The notes beneath the pieces are model-generated. The model worked only from the letters and a program-made list of their open reading frames with translations, did no database searches and was not told where the DNA came from. A stretch of DNA of 64,000 bases. Source: Dasypus novemcinctus. Lineage: Eukaryota; Chordata; Mammalia; Cingulata; Dasypodidae. Within the stretch, counting starts at the first letter, position 1, and each line of letters opens with the position of its first letter. Positions 1 to 11,619 of this stretch are shown here, piece by piece. The stretch covers positions 41,474,365 through 41,538,364 of the forward strand of contig NC_080673.1 in the NCBI RefSeq assembly GCF_030445035.2, written 5' to 3'. Made by a program: the position numbers and the translations under genes.

Positions 1-631
1 TGGGCCCTGCGGCAGAGAAGCGCGTGACTTGAAGAGGGAACTGAGCTTCTATGCACTTCAGTGTCTGGCTTAGTGAAATTAGAAAAAGACTGTTTCCTGC
101 TGGGGTATAATATACCCTGTAGGGATGCTGAGAGTTTAAACTGTACGTAAGTGCTTACTTAGTCTGATTCTGGACCTTCCCTTGCTCCAGTTTGCCTGCT
201 TTGCTGCAATAATTTTTATTTCCTGCATAATCTATTAGATCTTTACCATCTTAAGCTAGATGTAGAAGAGAGCTATGACCTGGTTGTAGAGGGTTGTTGT
301 TTAGGTAACATTGACACTAATTTTCTGAATCTAAATTGTGAGGATTTTATGCTTTTAGCAGAAGACTGAAAAAAGCTTGAGAGCCTAGAATTTGAGCTGG
401 GTAAAAGTTGGAAACATTGAAGCATTTTCCTTTTCTTGTTTTTAATCATTTTAAACAGTGCTCTTTCCTTTATTGTTATTTTTAAAATGTGTTCATGTAA
501 GTATGCCCTTTGGAAGGCTGAAGCACTCGCATGTGTGTGCCTCCCTTGCCAGCGGGGCAGCCCCCTGGCACGTGTGCTGGCCAGTGCTGTGCGTGATGTT
601 TCCTTAACATTTTCTCATTTAACTGTTGTAG

Positions 632-676
632 GTGCACCGTGCCCATGAGAGACAAAGAAGGAAAACAAGACTACAG
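632..676 (+). CDS. GATB: GATB internal exon, 45 bp
   Basis: This very short exon is bounded by 'ttgtag' and a GT donor at 677. The first G completes a codon from an exon off the left edge, 14 codons follow (CTVPMRDKEGKQDY), and the final AG is completed by the first G of the next exon to give Arg. It matches the GatB stretch just before the conserved Y-R-F/Y-M-P-E-P-(N/D)-L-P-P motif. It was found from the motif and splice sites because it is too short to stand out as an open frame. Confidence 0.93.
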
Positions 677-2250
677 GTGGCCACTCCTCTTTTCAAAATA
701 CCATTACAGTGTTGGAATTAACATATTAAAGCCACTGAAATATCAACATAATGATCCTGACTAGTTTTTAGGAACCACTTCTTGCTATTGCTGTTGCATG
801 ATGAAAAATTTAGACTCTCTATTTGATGTGTGTACCAAGAGAAGTAATATTTTCCTGAGTCAGTAGCCTAAGAGTGGCTTGCTGGACTGGATCCAACTGT
901 TGGAAGACACCTGTTCACTCGCCAGCCTGTCAGAGTTGTCAGAGCGGAAAGTCTATCCACTGAGGTCGGGCCTAAGCTATTCTGATTCTTATGTTCAGTA
1001 ACAAATTGAGTCCTATACTGAAGGTCCTTGACAAGAAGTGAGGAAAGAGATGTATCTGTTCATGGTATTTCCCTGAAAACTTCAGAGGATATTCTTTAAT
1101 TGAGAAATTAGTAAGAGACCCATGAATAGAGCAAGTAATAAGAATAATGTTGATTGAAAATGAGCCTTTACCCCCTTGGGTTTAGCAGATTGCAAAGACT
1201 GAACACTCAAGCAACAAAGTTATTGAGGCCAGTTGATGTTTCCCATGTGAAGTGCAGGGAATCTAAGTGCAGCTATTGCTGTCAATGAGAAACAAACATA
1301 GCATCATTCTATAGGAAGGAAGCAGCCCATAAACCATAGAGCAAACCTCACTCTGAAGCATTCCTTTTCATGTGTTCTGTCAAAGCCAGGATTATTTTAA
1401 TTATTGTGATCATCTAGAGTCAGTCTGTTCTTCCCAAGAACCTTTTTGTTCTTCTGCATTGCTCCCTGCTCTATCTATGCTACTGTCTTGGAATTTTGCT
1501 TCTAACTTGGCCAGTGGCTCCAGCTGGATCCCTGAGGCTATGAGGCGGTTGGACTCAGGAAGCTGCACTTTGGTTTCCTCTGGCCTTCAAAAGCAGGCTG
1601 AGTCATAAACAGATTTGGCATTGAGGTGATGGGTCACTTCCACGTCTAACTTATTTCTTTGGAGCCCACATTTGTTCTGTGTCACCTGCTTTTACAGAAA
1701 CCCTAGACAAGCATGCGTTGAGAGAAAACAGAGCTGGGGTACAACTGAGGGAGGGCCAGCTTTGTCTCAGAGTAAGGCAAAATCTATTTATTCTCCTTCT
1801 CAAGTAGGGCAGGCAGGTTTTTTTTAGGCTTTTCATTTATTACACAAATACTGCAATAAAATAGTCAAAGTCAACATATGGGAGGAAATCCTCATTCTTC
1901 CTAATAAGGGAATTGCTCCCATTTGGTCTGATTTTTTCCAGCCAACCTTATGAATATATACTTTACCCACACTTATGTATCATAGTGTGGCTTCGACTCT
2001 GTTATGCTGAGTTCACACCACCATTACTCTATCAGCACAAAGAGTGGCAGAGTTGTTGGTTATGACATGTAGATTACACTGGCGCAAGGACTAGATCCTG
2101 GAAAACAGGGAGACTTGCCAATATAGGATATTAGAAAACTTTGCAAGGACGATGGCATCTAAACACAGAACCATTTACGTTAATGATAGATCATTTTTCC
2201 TCACCAAACCAAACACTCCCAATTTGCCCCGGCCTCCTCTCTCTGCCCAG
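677..2250 (+). other. GATB intron, no recognised element
   Basis: This is the 1574 bp intron between the 45 bp exon and the FMPEP exon. I recognise no gene, SINE or simple repeat beyond short T runs. Confidence 0.6.
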
Positions 2251-2440
2251 GTTCATGCCAGAACCCAACTTGCCGCCGCTGTTGCTCTATGACACCGCGT
2301 CTCTGCCTGCAGGCGTGGACTCGCAGCAGGTGATCAACGTTGACCAGATCCGGGAGAGGCTCCCGGAGCTCCCCAGCCGGACCCGAGAGAAGCTCATTGA
2401 GCAGTATGGGATGCTGCCAGAACACAGCCTCACCTTATTG
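2251..2440 (+). CDS. GATB: GATB internal exon with the [10 protein letters not shown] motif
   Basis: This exon is 190 bp. The acceptor is 'ctctgcccag' and the donor is gtaggt at 2441. After the shared Arg codon it encodes 63 residues, [14 protein letters not shown]...[14 protein letters not shown]. The [10 protein letters not shown] signature is the hallmark of GatB proteins at the end of the cradle (kinase-like) domain. The following residues (about [17 protein letters not shown]) start the linker into the helical domain. Readthrough past the donor stops within a few codons, as expected for an intron. Confidence 0.97.
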
Positions 2441-4735
2441 GTAGGTGTATTGATCAGATGCTGATAAAACCCAGCTCAGTGCTTCAATTGATGCTCTCCA
2501 GAGACCCCTTTGCAAACAGTTGGCATTTTCCCCATTTTCCCACAGATGCTTCTGAGAGGACTACAGTGTATTAACCTTTGCTCACCACCCTTTATGATAA
2601 ATGCTCCTCTTAAAGCCGAAAGATGAAAAAGAATCTCATGTTAGTCATTTCTTCAGTATATAAACGAACAGCTGCTCACAGCAGCCGTGTCGTCTTCTTG
2701 AAGGCAGTCCAAGGGTTATGAATGAGTATGTTCCCGTGTGCCTGCAGGACAGAAGAAAACCAATGTCTAGGGCTTCTCGGTGTCTGGCAGTATTGAACCA
2801 TGTCAGGGTCTGGCAGGACGGTAGGTTCTCAAAAGCCAGCAGTTGTTCTACCAACTGTAGAAGAAAACATTTATTCACAGGAAATTCTGAGAACTATTAT
2901 TTAAAGGTATCAGTCCTTTGAGGCTTGAGTATACATCTAAAAGGGCTGTTAGAGAATCTGACACCACTGAGATCTGTTTAGGGATTTTCTGTCCTTCTGA
3001 AAGTTTCTTGGGCTTTGCAGTTTTCTTTGTCATGGCAGCATTAAAGTGATATGGAATCAGTGAGTTTAGCATTTTGTCACAGTTGTCTTCCACTTGTCTC
3101 TTAGGGGGGATGTGGAAAGTTTTACTGTTGGCGTCTTTCAGAGATCAAATATATGCCACTCTCTTTTGAAGTAGTGAAATATTTGGAAACTTGGAATTTT
3201 TGCATTTTAAATGAGTAGTCATAACTATAAAGGAATGCTAGAATCGTATATATGTGTCTATGTATGCGTGTATGTGTGCATGTGTATCTGTGTGTGTATA
3301 TGTTTATTTATGTGCATATACTTCAATACCAGCAACGTAGCACAGTTTCCAGGACAAGGTAGGCTATCAAATATTTTTTCAATGAATGATTCTCTCTTTA
3401 TCTTCCTCATCCATAAGTTGCTAGCTGCAGAATTATCCAGAGTCTCAGATGAAAATACCTCTTTTATTCCAATAATGATTAGGCATGATCAGTTCTTTCC
3501 TAATACTTCAGGTAGACTTGATCTCCACCTCCTGTGAGCTGCTGTTGTAGCTTCCTCAGATCTCCATAGTGATCACATCACTGTATTTTAATTATTTATT
3601 AGTGTAGCTGGTTCATCAACTAGAGCTCCCAGAGCCTTGAAGTCAAGGGCTGTTGGCTCATCTCTCTTACTCAACACAGACTAGCATATCAACAGTGCTT
3701 AGTGCCAAGTCTTTGAATATATGAATAAATCCATTATCTTCCCATATAAGCCACCATTTAAGCTGGAGCCTCTTCTGACTCAGGTGTTTTTGCTAGGTCA
3801 ATTTAACACAGCTGAGTTCTAGTCTTACGAGTTGTCCCCACCATCTTGACCACTTGAATTTCCAGCCCACCTGAAATAAGTACTCAATTCCAGACCTTTG
3901 TTTTATTACATATTTGCCAAATTAAATAAGAGGTGGGAGAAAGGTGACTGAGGTGCCTCACCTCAAAGACATCAGTTACCCATCTCCACTTGACATTCTA
4001 CCAGGTGGAGGGAGCAAACCCTTTAAAGATTGCGTATGACGAACCAAAGTTTCTTGGCCATTTCTTTGTTCAAGACTGGGATTTCAGAGAAGAAGCCACT
4101 AAACATAACATTTAAAAAAATTACATGTCAGGTTTCTCCATAAGAGAAGTGAAAGAACCTTTTAGAGGGGTTATTTCTCGTCAAGGCACTGCCTGAATAC
4201 ATACGCTCCCTTCGGAGAGCATCTCTGGAACCATCGTGCTTGGCCTCCAGAGAGAGTGTGAGGGGGAGGGCGGCTGGTTCCCCTCCTTTGAGCATAGTCG
4301 TGTGAGGGCAAGGACCTTTTCATGTTCATGTTTGCACCCCAGCCTCTGTTCCCTCTCTTCTTTGCCATGCCAAGAGCCAGGGGCCTTGAATAAATATTGA
4401 AGGGTGGCAAATGATTGAGTAATAGTTTAGGGCCCTATTTAGGGAAATCTACCTTTAATGAATTAATTCATTTCAGCACTTTTATTAGTATGTCCTGTAT
4501 AGCAGGTACAGAGAGAAGGGCGAAGAGAAAAAAAAATGTTTTCTGTGCCTTTCAAGCGTTTATATCCTCTACTACACAACAGCTAGCCAGCACACATGGC
4601 AGATTGGGGCAGATTGGGATAGAAGTATAAAATACGATGGGAGCCCAGAAGAAGTAGTGATTGATTTGATTGGGGTAAAAGGGGAAAACTTCAAGGAAGT
4701 GATTTTTGAGCCAGATTTCAAGAGGCTTACTTTTT
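2441..4735 (+). other. GATB intron, first segment
   Basis: This contains a TG/TATG-rich simple repeat (about 3247-3326) and a sequence like the 3' end of an L2 element (about 3600-3735). Otherwise I see nothing I can name. Confidence 0.5.
3247..3326. repeat. impure (TG)n/(TATG)n simple repeat
   Basis: About 80 bp of alternating T/G with A and C interruptions (tatgtgtctatgtatgcgtg and similar). Confidence 0.7.
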
Positions 4736-5014
4736 TTTTTTTTTTTTTTAATTTTTTTTATTTTTTATTGACTTTGTAATAATATTACATTAAAAATATA
4801 TATGTGAGGTCCCATTCAACCCCACCCCCCCACCCCCCCCTCTCCCCCCCCCCAACAACACTCGTTCCCATCATCATGACACATCCATTGGATTTGGTAA
4901 GTACATCTTTGGGCACCTCTGCACCTCATATACATTGGTTCACATCATGGCCCATACTCTCCTCTATTCCATCAAGTGGGCCCTGTGAGGATTTACAATG
5001 TCCGGTGATTAAGG
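4736..5014 (-). mobile_element. 5'-truncated retroposon, L1 3'UTR-like
   Basis: A poly-T tract opens the element, so it lies antisense. It is followed by 'tattgactttgtaataat', a C-rich low-complexity tract (about 4823-4852), and sequence that looks like the 3'UTR of xenarthran L1. A 13 bp target-site duplication AGGCTTACTTTTT flanks it (4723-4735 and 5015-5027). The L1 assignment is by general resemblance. Confidence 0.65.
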
Positions 5015-5559
5015 AGGCTTACTTTTTGATAGCTTAAAAATGTGCTTATTTTTATAGCTTGCATATAATGTATTAAGTGATTACTTTGAAAAAAAAGCTG
5101 GTACTTGAGATTTCCCAGATGAGTGGAAATGAGAAAGAAGAGAGAGTGATTCAGACAAACGTATTTTCCTGAAAGTAGACAGCCTGGGCCCTTACGACTT
5201 TGTAATCACTGGAAGCCAAGTTACTCATAATGTACCCAAAAATGATAGGCTCTTGTTTTTTTTCTGCCTTCATCAGATACACAACAGATTGCTGAGAAGG
5301 GCAGATGCACAAATCTAATGAACCATCTTTCAATCTAAAGAGTGCCCAGGAGTATTCATTAGACAAATAGCAGTGGTGGAGGTGTGCTTCACGGAGCTGC
5401 GACTCCGCGTGCCATGCCTTTGGATTGCTTATTAAATTAAGCATTAGGCATATACTCCGCCCTCCAACATGCTTTACCCACAGATAATAAAAACTTCAGA
5501 ATTTAACTCCAGTCTTTAATTCACCTTGTCATTTTATTGTACAGCAAGCACGAATTATA

Positions 5560-5700
5560 TATTGCTGACATTATCCTTGATATTTGCAGAACTCCAGTCC
5601 TATCCCTTGGTGTATATAACACAGTGCCTGGCACACACAGGCACTCCATGATTTGTTTGTTCAGTGAATCGAGGACAGATGAGTGAATGAATGAGATTCT
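5560..5700 (+). repeat. L2 3'-end fragment
   Basis: The pattern 'acacagtgcctggcacacac...tgaatgaatgag' is the familiar end of L2 LINEs in sense orientation. The copy is diverged. Confidence 0.5.
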
Positions 5701-5824
5701 GTTACAGTATACATTAAAGTTCTGGGAGAAGTAGGTGCCCGTGGCCAAAGCACCCCTGCCTCTAAAAGTCAGTATATAAACCACCCATTTGACTTGCCAG
5801 CAAATCATGGGTGACACAGGTGTT

Positions 5825-5945
5825 GCTGAACTCCGCATCAGGAGACCCGGATGCCATTTCAGTGAGGCCTCGGCCTGTGGCCTTATGCAAGTCACCTGAT
5901 CTCTCTGACTCCTGTTTTCTGAACAGGCTTAATTAGGAAATTAAA
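5825..5945 (+). repeat. MIR SINE fragment
   Basis: 'ggcctgtggccttatgcaag...tctctctgactcctgttttc' follows the MIR core (tgaccttgggcaagt...cctcagtttcc). Confidence 0.5.
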
Positions 5946-6434
5946 TCAAATCTACATCCTGATATTTCCTCTTAAACCCTCTTGAAAATCCCCTCCCAAA
6001 AGAAAACCTTTATTATTTTTTTTTCCCTCTGGCACATAAGAAATATCTTGCCCCACCTGAAATGTCATCTCTTCAGCTAAACTTGCTTTCCTATCTTCTG
6101 TCACATTTAGCCTTGCTTGATGACATTCTTTGTAAAAATTAAGGAATGGAATATGGAAGCTGAGTTGCAGGTATTAGGATTCTGAAACTTGAAAGATTCT
6201 AATTAGCATAACAAATTCTTTTATGAGTCAGTATATCCAAGCACATCTAGTAATTATTAGAAAAATCAGGATTACTTCCATGTGGATTTTTCTTGGGAAA
6301 ATAATCCCCGCCTGATTTCTTGGGGACCTTTTTTCCTGAACTCTCTATCTGTCTGTTACCTGACTCATGGAATGCAAGTTAATTTTAGTCACTTGCCTAA
6401 ACAGCACATAAAAACCTGCTCACTTACGGCATGC

Positions 6435-6535
6435 TCTGCAGTTTACAGTGCAGCACTTTTTCCCTTATCCTCACAACAATTCTGTGAGATAGGTATTGTT
6501 CTCCCCATTTTACAGGTAAGGAAACTTACCTTGTG
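6435..6535 (-). repeat. MIR-family core fragment (antisense)
   Basis: 'cctcacaacaattctgtgag' followed by 'ccccattttacaggtaagga' is the reverse-oriented MIR core and 3' part. Confidence 0.6.
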
Positions 6536-6607
6536 TGCTTAAATATAAGGCATTAGTTAATTTTCCTAAGTATATGGTGATTTAAAAACTTTTGACCACC
6601 TCCATTG

Positions 6608-7022
6608 GTTTTTTTTTTCTTAAAGATTTATTTATTTATTTCTCTCCCCTTCCCCTCCCCACCCCAGTTGTCTGCTCTTTGTGTCTATTTGCTGCATCTT
6701 CTTTGTCCGCTTCTGTTGTTGTGAGCGGCACAGGAATCTGTTTCTTTTTGTTATGTCATCTTATTGTGTCAGTTCTCCGTGTGTGCGGCACCATTCCTGG
6801 GCAGGCTGCACTCTCCTTCGCGCTGGGCGGTTCTCCTTACGGGGCGCACTCCTTGCGCGTGGGGCTCCCCTACGCGGGGGACATCCCTGCATGGCAGGGC
6901 ACTCCTTGCGCATATCAGCGCTGCACATGGCCAGCTCCACACGGGTCAAGGAGGCCCGGGGTTTGAACCGCGGACTTCCCATGTGGTAGACGGACGCCCT
7001 GACCACTGGGCCAAGTCCACCG
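6608..7022 (-). mobile_element. DAS-type SINE, long form (antisense)
   Basis: This is a full-length tRNA-derived armadillo SINE read on the minus strand: tRNA-like head (from about 7022 down), CpG-rich body, and a tail near 6612 marked by 'cttaaagatttatttattta'. A 9 bp target-site duplication CCTCCATTG lies at 6599-6607 and 7023-7031. The body gives several apparent open frames on both strands that are not genes. Confidence 0.9.
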
Positions 7023-7031
7023 CCTCCATTG

Positions 7032-10000
7032 CTTTTTTAAGATACCAGATTGCCCTATCAATAAACAAAGTGCTATCTACTAAGTAGCATGAAAATTGAG
7101 CAACTCCATTGACCGACTGGAAACTATCTCCATTTTCCAGATTGAACAGTTATGTTGGAAGAGAGGTGAGTTAAGCTTTCCTCTGCAGCTTCATTTATTT
7201 TGTTGCTGAAACTCTCTGCTGACTGAATCATTGAGAAGTGCGCCTAGGTCAGACAGGGTGTGGACTTTGTGAGATGGTCTGCCCAGTGCCGCCTGGCACA
7301 CAGGAGCCCTTGGGAAGGAACGTTGCAGGACAGGTGGCCGTGCTGAAGTCAGTGGGACCGAAAGATTTAAACCTCACTGCTTCTGTCGTGAGCGATTTCA
7401 GTGGGAAAATGGTGCCGCCTCCTCCATTTAGCCTTCTTTGAGAACCTGCCCCACTCAACATCAAATGTGAATGTTTCCTAGAGCTTTGTCTTTTCCAGGG
7501 TTGCTTTTAAGTCTCCAGGGTAGGGGTTCAAAAACTGCGTAACTCAGGGAACCTGAGGAAGAGACAAGCCCTCTGGAGTCCCAATCTCTCCTCTGACGCT
7601 CAGCAGCTGGCAGGGCTCTGACGGGGTAACCAGATCCATTAACCCCCACTCCTCGTCCCCCAGCTGAGAGAGGAGAAAAAGGAGTCCCTGACCTCAAATA
7701 TGATAGACATAGCAAATCCTGGGTGAATTTTTTTTTAAAATGTGGTCGAGCAAGACTCCCAAGAATATGCTGCCAGGGAGAACACTGGCACCAAACCACC
7801 CCAAATTTGTTCCTTGAGATCCACATAAGGCAGAATTTTAAGAAACTGCCGCCTGCTTCCAGGGAGGCTGTAGAAAAATGCAGTTGTGAACCCCTGAATC
7901 AGTAATCTGCTCTGCCATGTGTGTGTCTCTGTTTCTGTATTCAACCTCGAGCTGTTTCATCTTATTTGAACAACTTCATTTTCCCCAGCTGGTTATTCCC
8001 CAATTGAAGTCATAATCCATTGTTTCTGACATCATGGAAAAGGTTAAAGTATCTCCAAGGGACAAAGAAACAGAAAAGACATCATGACTACAGTTGGTTG
8101 TTAAGTGGATTGTTTTTCAGAGCTTTCCTTTGAGTCTCTAGTAAGCCTGAAAGGGCCTGGTTTGCTTTCTGGATGAATTGCCTATCAAGTAATTTCCCAT
8201 GATAAATATCTGTCTATCCCATATATATCACTATTTTAAAGCTAAATAGTTTAAAAAAGCATCTGAAACCATATTGACTAGCTTAGACTGCCCCCATTTA
8301 CCGTAATGCAAAGTACTCACCTCCTAACTACTGTTTAAGAAAAATCCATCTGGTCAACATTGTTCAGCATATTTTAGCTCCATGCAATTGTCAAAATTGA
8401 TTTTATTCTCCATTTTACAAAATTGCACCCAGTGCTTGCCTGCTTTAACCAATATTTACCCTGGTAAAGTTAAATGTAAAGGTGCGGCTTCTAAGTCCAC
8501 CCCTGCAAAAACAACAATTCATTTCTTTCAGAGACTTGAGCCCAGGGGCTTTCAAAGCCTGCCGACCTGTCAGGGACCTGCCCACGGGGGTGACTGTGCA
8601 GGGAGTGCCCAGGGTGCTTCCCCAACTCCTCCTGAGGCCTGAGGCCCTGTTTGTGGGATGACTTCCTCTCTGGGACACTTGGCATTATTGACGTTCCAGT
8701 CAGCTCTCTGGAGGAGATGAGCACCCCCCACTGTCCTCAGGCTTTGTCGCTGTTCCCAGGCCGCAGCTGGGAAGCTGCTATGCAGCAGCAGAGGTTCTGA
8801 GTGTTGCGACTCTCAGTTTGACAGTGGTGGGCGTTGGCCGGTCGTAATGTGATTATAATCATAACTGATATCTTGACAGCATACTTCTTGTGTCCCGTTC
8901 TAGCGGATGTAGTCTTCTAACTATGCCTGTCTGCTGTCAACTTTTATTACCTGAATTATTTGGATTTTGATTATCCAGGGGAAATTCTTATTCCCAAATT
9001 AGTTTCCGTCAACATCTCCTAGAGTTAATATATCTCAGAGAACGTAGACTCATTTTCACATTAGTCTCAGCCAACTGTAAATGAGAAAACTCCCTGAATG
9101 GAACTGGTACCCTGAGCTGAACGCAGATGTGGGTATTTCCTGGTTTGGCTGGGAACACAGCACAAGGAGAAATTGTTGGGACCAGAGTTATCTGAGATGC
9201 TCGGGGCTGCTGAGCCCTGCGAGGAGCCTGAACCAGGGGTGGAATTTGTAGGGACCAGAATAGGACCACGGGCCTCAGGTTATCGCTCCTTGGGACAGAC
9301 TGGAGACCATCCCCTTGTTTGCTGCGTCAGGGGCAGGCGTCTCTGGATCCTAAGTCTTGAAGGTGGCCCTGACGGCTCAGGATTCTGGCTCTCCCCTGAC
9401 GTATCCAAATGGAGAGCCGTGCGCCTCCCTGCCCAGCTTCACGTCACAGAACTAATTTTTCTTCTCCCCACTGAAGAGTCCTTCTTCCTCTCACTGGAGC
9501 GCTTGCTGGAGGAATTTCACGGGAAATCTACTGTCCGTGAAAAGCAGAGGGAGGACCCCGCCCATGGCCCGCGGAGGTGCCAGCCCCTCTTAGCGCAACT
9601 GCTGCTTTCTCTCTACATCCCTTCCGTCCCCATCCCCACCCCCGGCTCTCGGTGTTATTTTGGGGGCCGTTTTTCACCCAGTTGTGAGGTTTGGGTTTTG
9701 TTTTTGCCACTTTGTAAGAATGACCACATTCACCAGGAGAATGAGGCAGCGGCAGGCACCCCAGGCTGCTCCCGTGTCTGCAGCGTTCTTGAGGGGCTGC
9801 CTCACCCCCACCCCTGCCACCCAGGGGACACACTCACTGCCAGTTGTACTTCGGCGAAATGACGGATGATGACATGTGAGAGACCAGCTGACACCGCTGT
9901 CATTGGTTCTGCAGCTGCAGGACGTCTCCAGGATGGGGCTGCCTTCCCTGCAGGCACAGCTGCCGAGGGAGCCTGGGCACCCTGCGGGAGTCACCCATGT

Positions 10001-10084
10001 TAGAGGAAGTAGGGTGCCATAGAATAAAATAGTGTGCTTAACACAGGAACAATGGGATTTATTCTTTCTTTTGCTTTTTAACTT
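7032..10084 (+). other. GATB intron, 7.0-10.1 kb
   Basis: I recognise no repeat family with confidence. The GC-rich stretch 9,170-9,860 carries a 229-codon open frame (TTG start; first ATG at 9197) that looks fortuitous (see findings). Confidence 0.45.
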
Positions 10085-10134
10085 ACTTTTAAGGAAATTT
10101 TAAACTACAGAAAAGTTACATCAAAAATACAGAG

Positions 10135-10460
10135 GGGGAAAGCGGCCGTGGCTCAATCAAATGGGCTCCCGTCTACCATACGGGAGGCCCTGGGTTTCCG
10201 TCCTGGGGCCTCTTTGAGAAGGCAGGCTCGCCCGTGATGCCACAGGCCCAGGCGCTGCGGAGAGCCGACTCAGCAAGGTGACGCAACAGAAAAAGGGAGA
10301 CAAGCAAAAATTCACAGAAGAGTGCGCAGTGAATGGACACAGAGAGCAGACAACAAGGAAGCCACTAGGGTGGGGGTGAATAAATAAATAAATACAGACA
10401 CAGAAGAACACACAGCGAATGGACACAGCAGATAGCATGCAAAATGCACGGGGGGGAATA
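10135..10460 (+). mobile_element. DAS-type SINE, sense
   Basis: A tRNA-like head (aagcggccgtggctcaatca) is followed by a body with 'agcaaggtgacgcaacag' and an (AATA)n tail at about 10377-10393. A second tail-like stretch (agaacacacagcgaatggac) follows. The flanks resemble L1 3'UTR, so the SINE sits in an older L1 piece. The target-site duplication is not clear. Confidence 0.8.
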
Positions 10461-10506
10461 CAGGGGACTCCCATATACCCCTTCTCCCCCACTCATGGAT
10501 TTGTTC

Positions 10507-10924
10507 CTTTTTTTAAATTTAAGATTTATTTTTTATTTTCTCTCCCCCTTCCCCCTGCCCCCAGTTGTCTGCTCTCTGTGTCCATGCACTGTTGTGTTCT
10601 GTGTCCGTTTATATTCTTGTCAGTGGCACCAGGAATCTATGTCTCTTTGGGTTGTGTCATCTTGCTACATCAGTTCTCAGTGTGTGCAGCCCCACTCCTA
10701 GGCAGACTGCACTTTTTTCATGTGGGGCAGCTCTTCTTACGGGGCACACTTCTTGCACATGGGGCTCCCCTACGCGGGGGACACCCCTGTGTGGCAGGGC
10801 ACTCCTTGCGCACATTAGCACTGCGCATGGGCCAGCTCCACGCGGGTCAGAAGGCCCTGGGTTTGAACTGCGGACCTCCCATGTGGTAGACGGATGCTCT
10901 ATCAGTTGAGCCAAATCCACTTCC
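10507..10924 (-). mobile_element. DAS-type SINE, long form (antisense)
   Basis: A complete minus-strand copy with a perfect 15 bp target-site duplication CTCATGGATTTGTTC (10492-10506 and 10925-10939). The tRNA-like head reads 'gggaagtggatttggctcaa' from the right end. Confidence 0.93.
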
Positions 10925-11389
10925 CTCATGGATTTGTTCTTAATGTCAGAAGGGACTTCAGAACCATGCAGCCTTTTGGTTTGGGCATACTCGGGATAAA
11001 TTCTCTGTGGAGAGGGTGCGGGGATGCAGAATGGGCGCGGGGAGCCCTGGCCGCCCTCCTGTCCCCTGGCAGCCTGCTATAGCTAGGGCCATGCCTGTCT
11101 TCAGCCAGATCTGGGTGCAGGTGGGTGCCATGCCCCAGCTGGGGGACCTCAGGATGTGGGTGTACATTGGCAAGGTCACAAAGTGAGCTTGCCATTTTCT
11201 CCTTCTAATTTATAAGGCTGGGGTCTTTTGTATGTTCTTAATATGTTAACCTTTGAGCAGCTGGTAGCTGTCAACTAAAATGATGGACGGAAGTGGGGAG
11301 AAGTGCCGCCTTCACATGGGCTGGTTCCCTCACATTGTGCCTGGCATCGCGTAGGTGCTCAGGTTGCAGCCTCCAGGAATGCCGGGATC

Positions 11390-11610
11390 AGAGGCAGAGT
11401 GACACAGGTCAGGTGCACAGACTGCAGAGGTTCGAATCCTGCTCTGCCTTTCCTACTATGTGATCTTGAGCAAGTTCCTTCAGCTCCTCAGGGCCCTCAT
11501 CAATAAAAGGGAATTATAACAGTACCTGCCTCATAGGGTTGCTGCTGGAATTAAATGAGTTGATGCAGAGAGAGGGCTAAGAACCGTGCCTGGTACCTAT
11601 TGTTGCTGTT
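11390..11610 (+). repeat. MIR SINE, nearly complete
   Basis: A sense MIR: tRNA-like part with 'gaggttcgaatcctgctctg', core 'tgtgatcttgagcaagttcc', then 'cctcatagggttgctgctgg' and 'gttgatgcagagagaggg'. Confidence 0.8.
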
Positions 11611-11619
11611 GTTGTTTTT

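Noticed and set aside
4823..4852. C-rich tract as a G-quadruplex or promoter element
   Set aside because: It lies inside a retroposed element (4736-5014) and is best explained as part of that repeat.
6960..7022. tRNA-like head that could be taken for a tRNA gene
   Set aside because: The same tRNA-derived head occurs in every DAS SINE here, joined to a body and an A-rich tail. No copy stands alone as a tRNA gene.
6592..7087. Overlapping open frames of 80-124 residues on both strands
   Set aside because: They fall in a DAS SINE. The same peptides recur at 10.5, 28.4, 49.9, 56.0 and 59.9 kb, so they are repeat translations, not genes.
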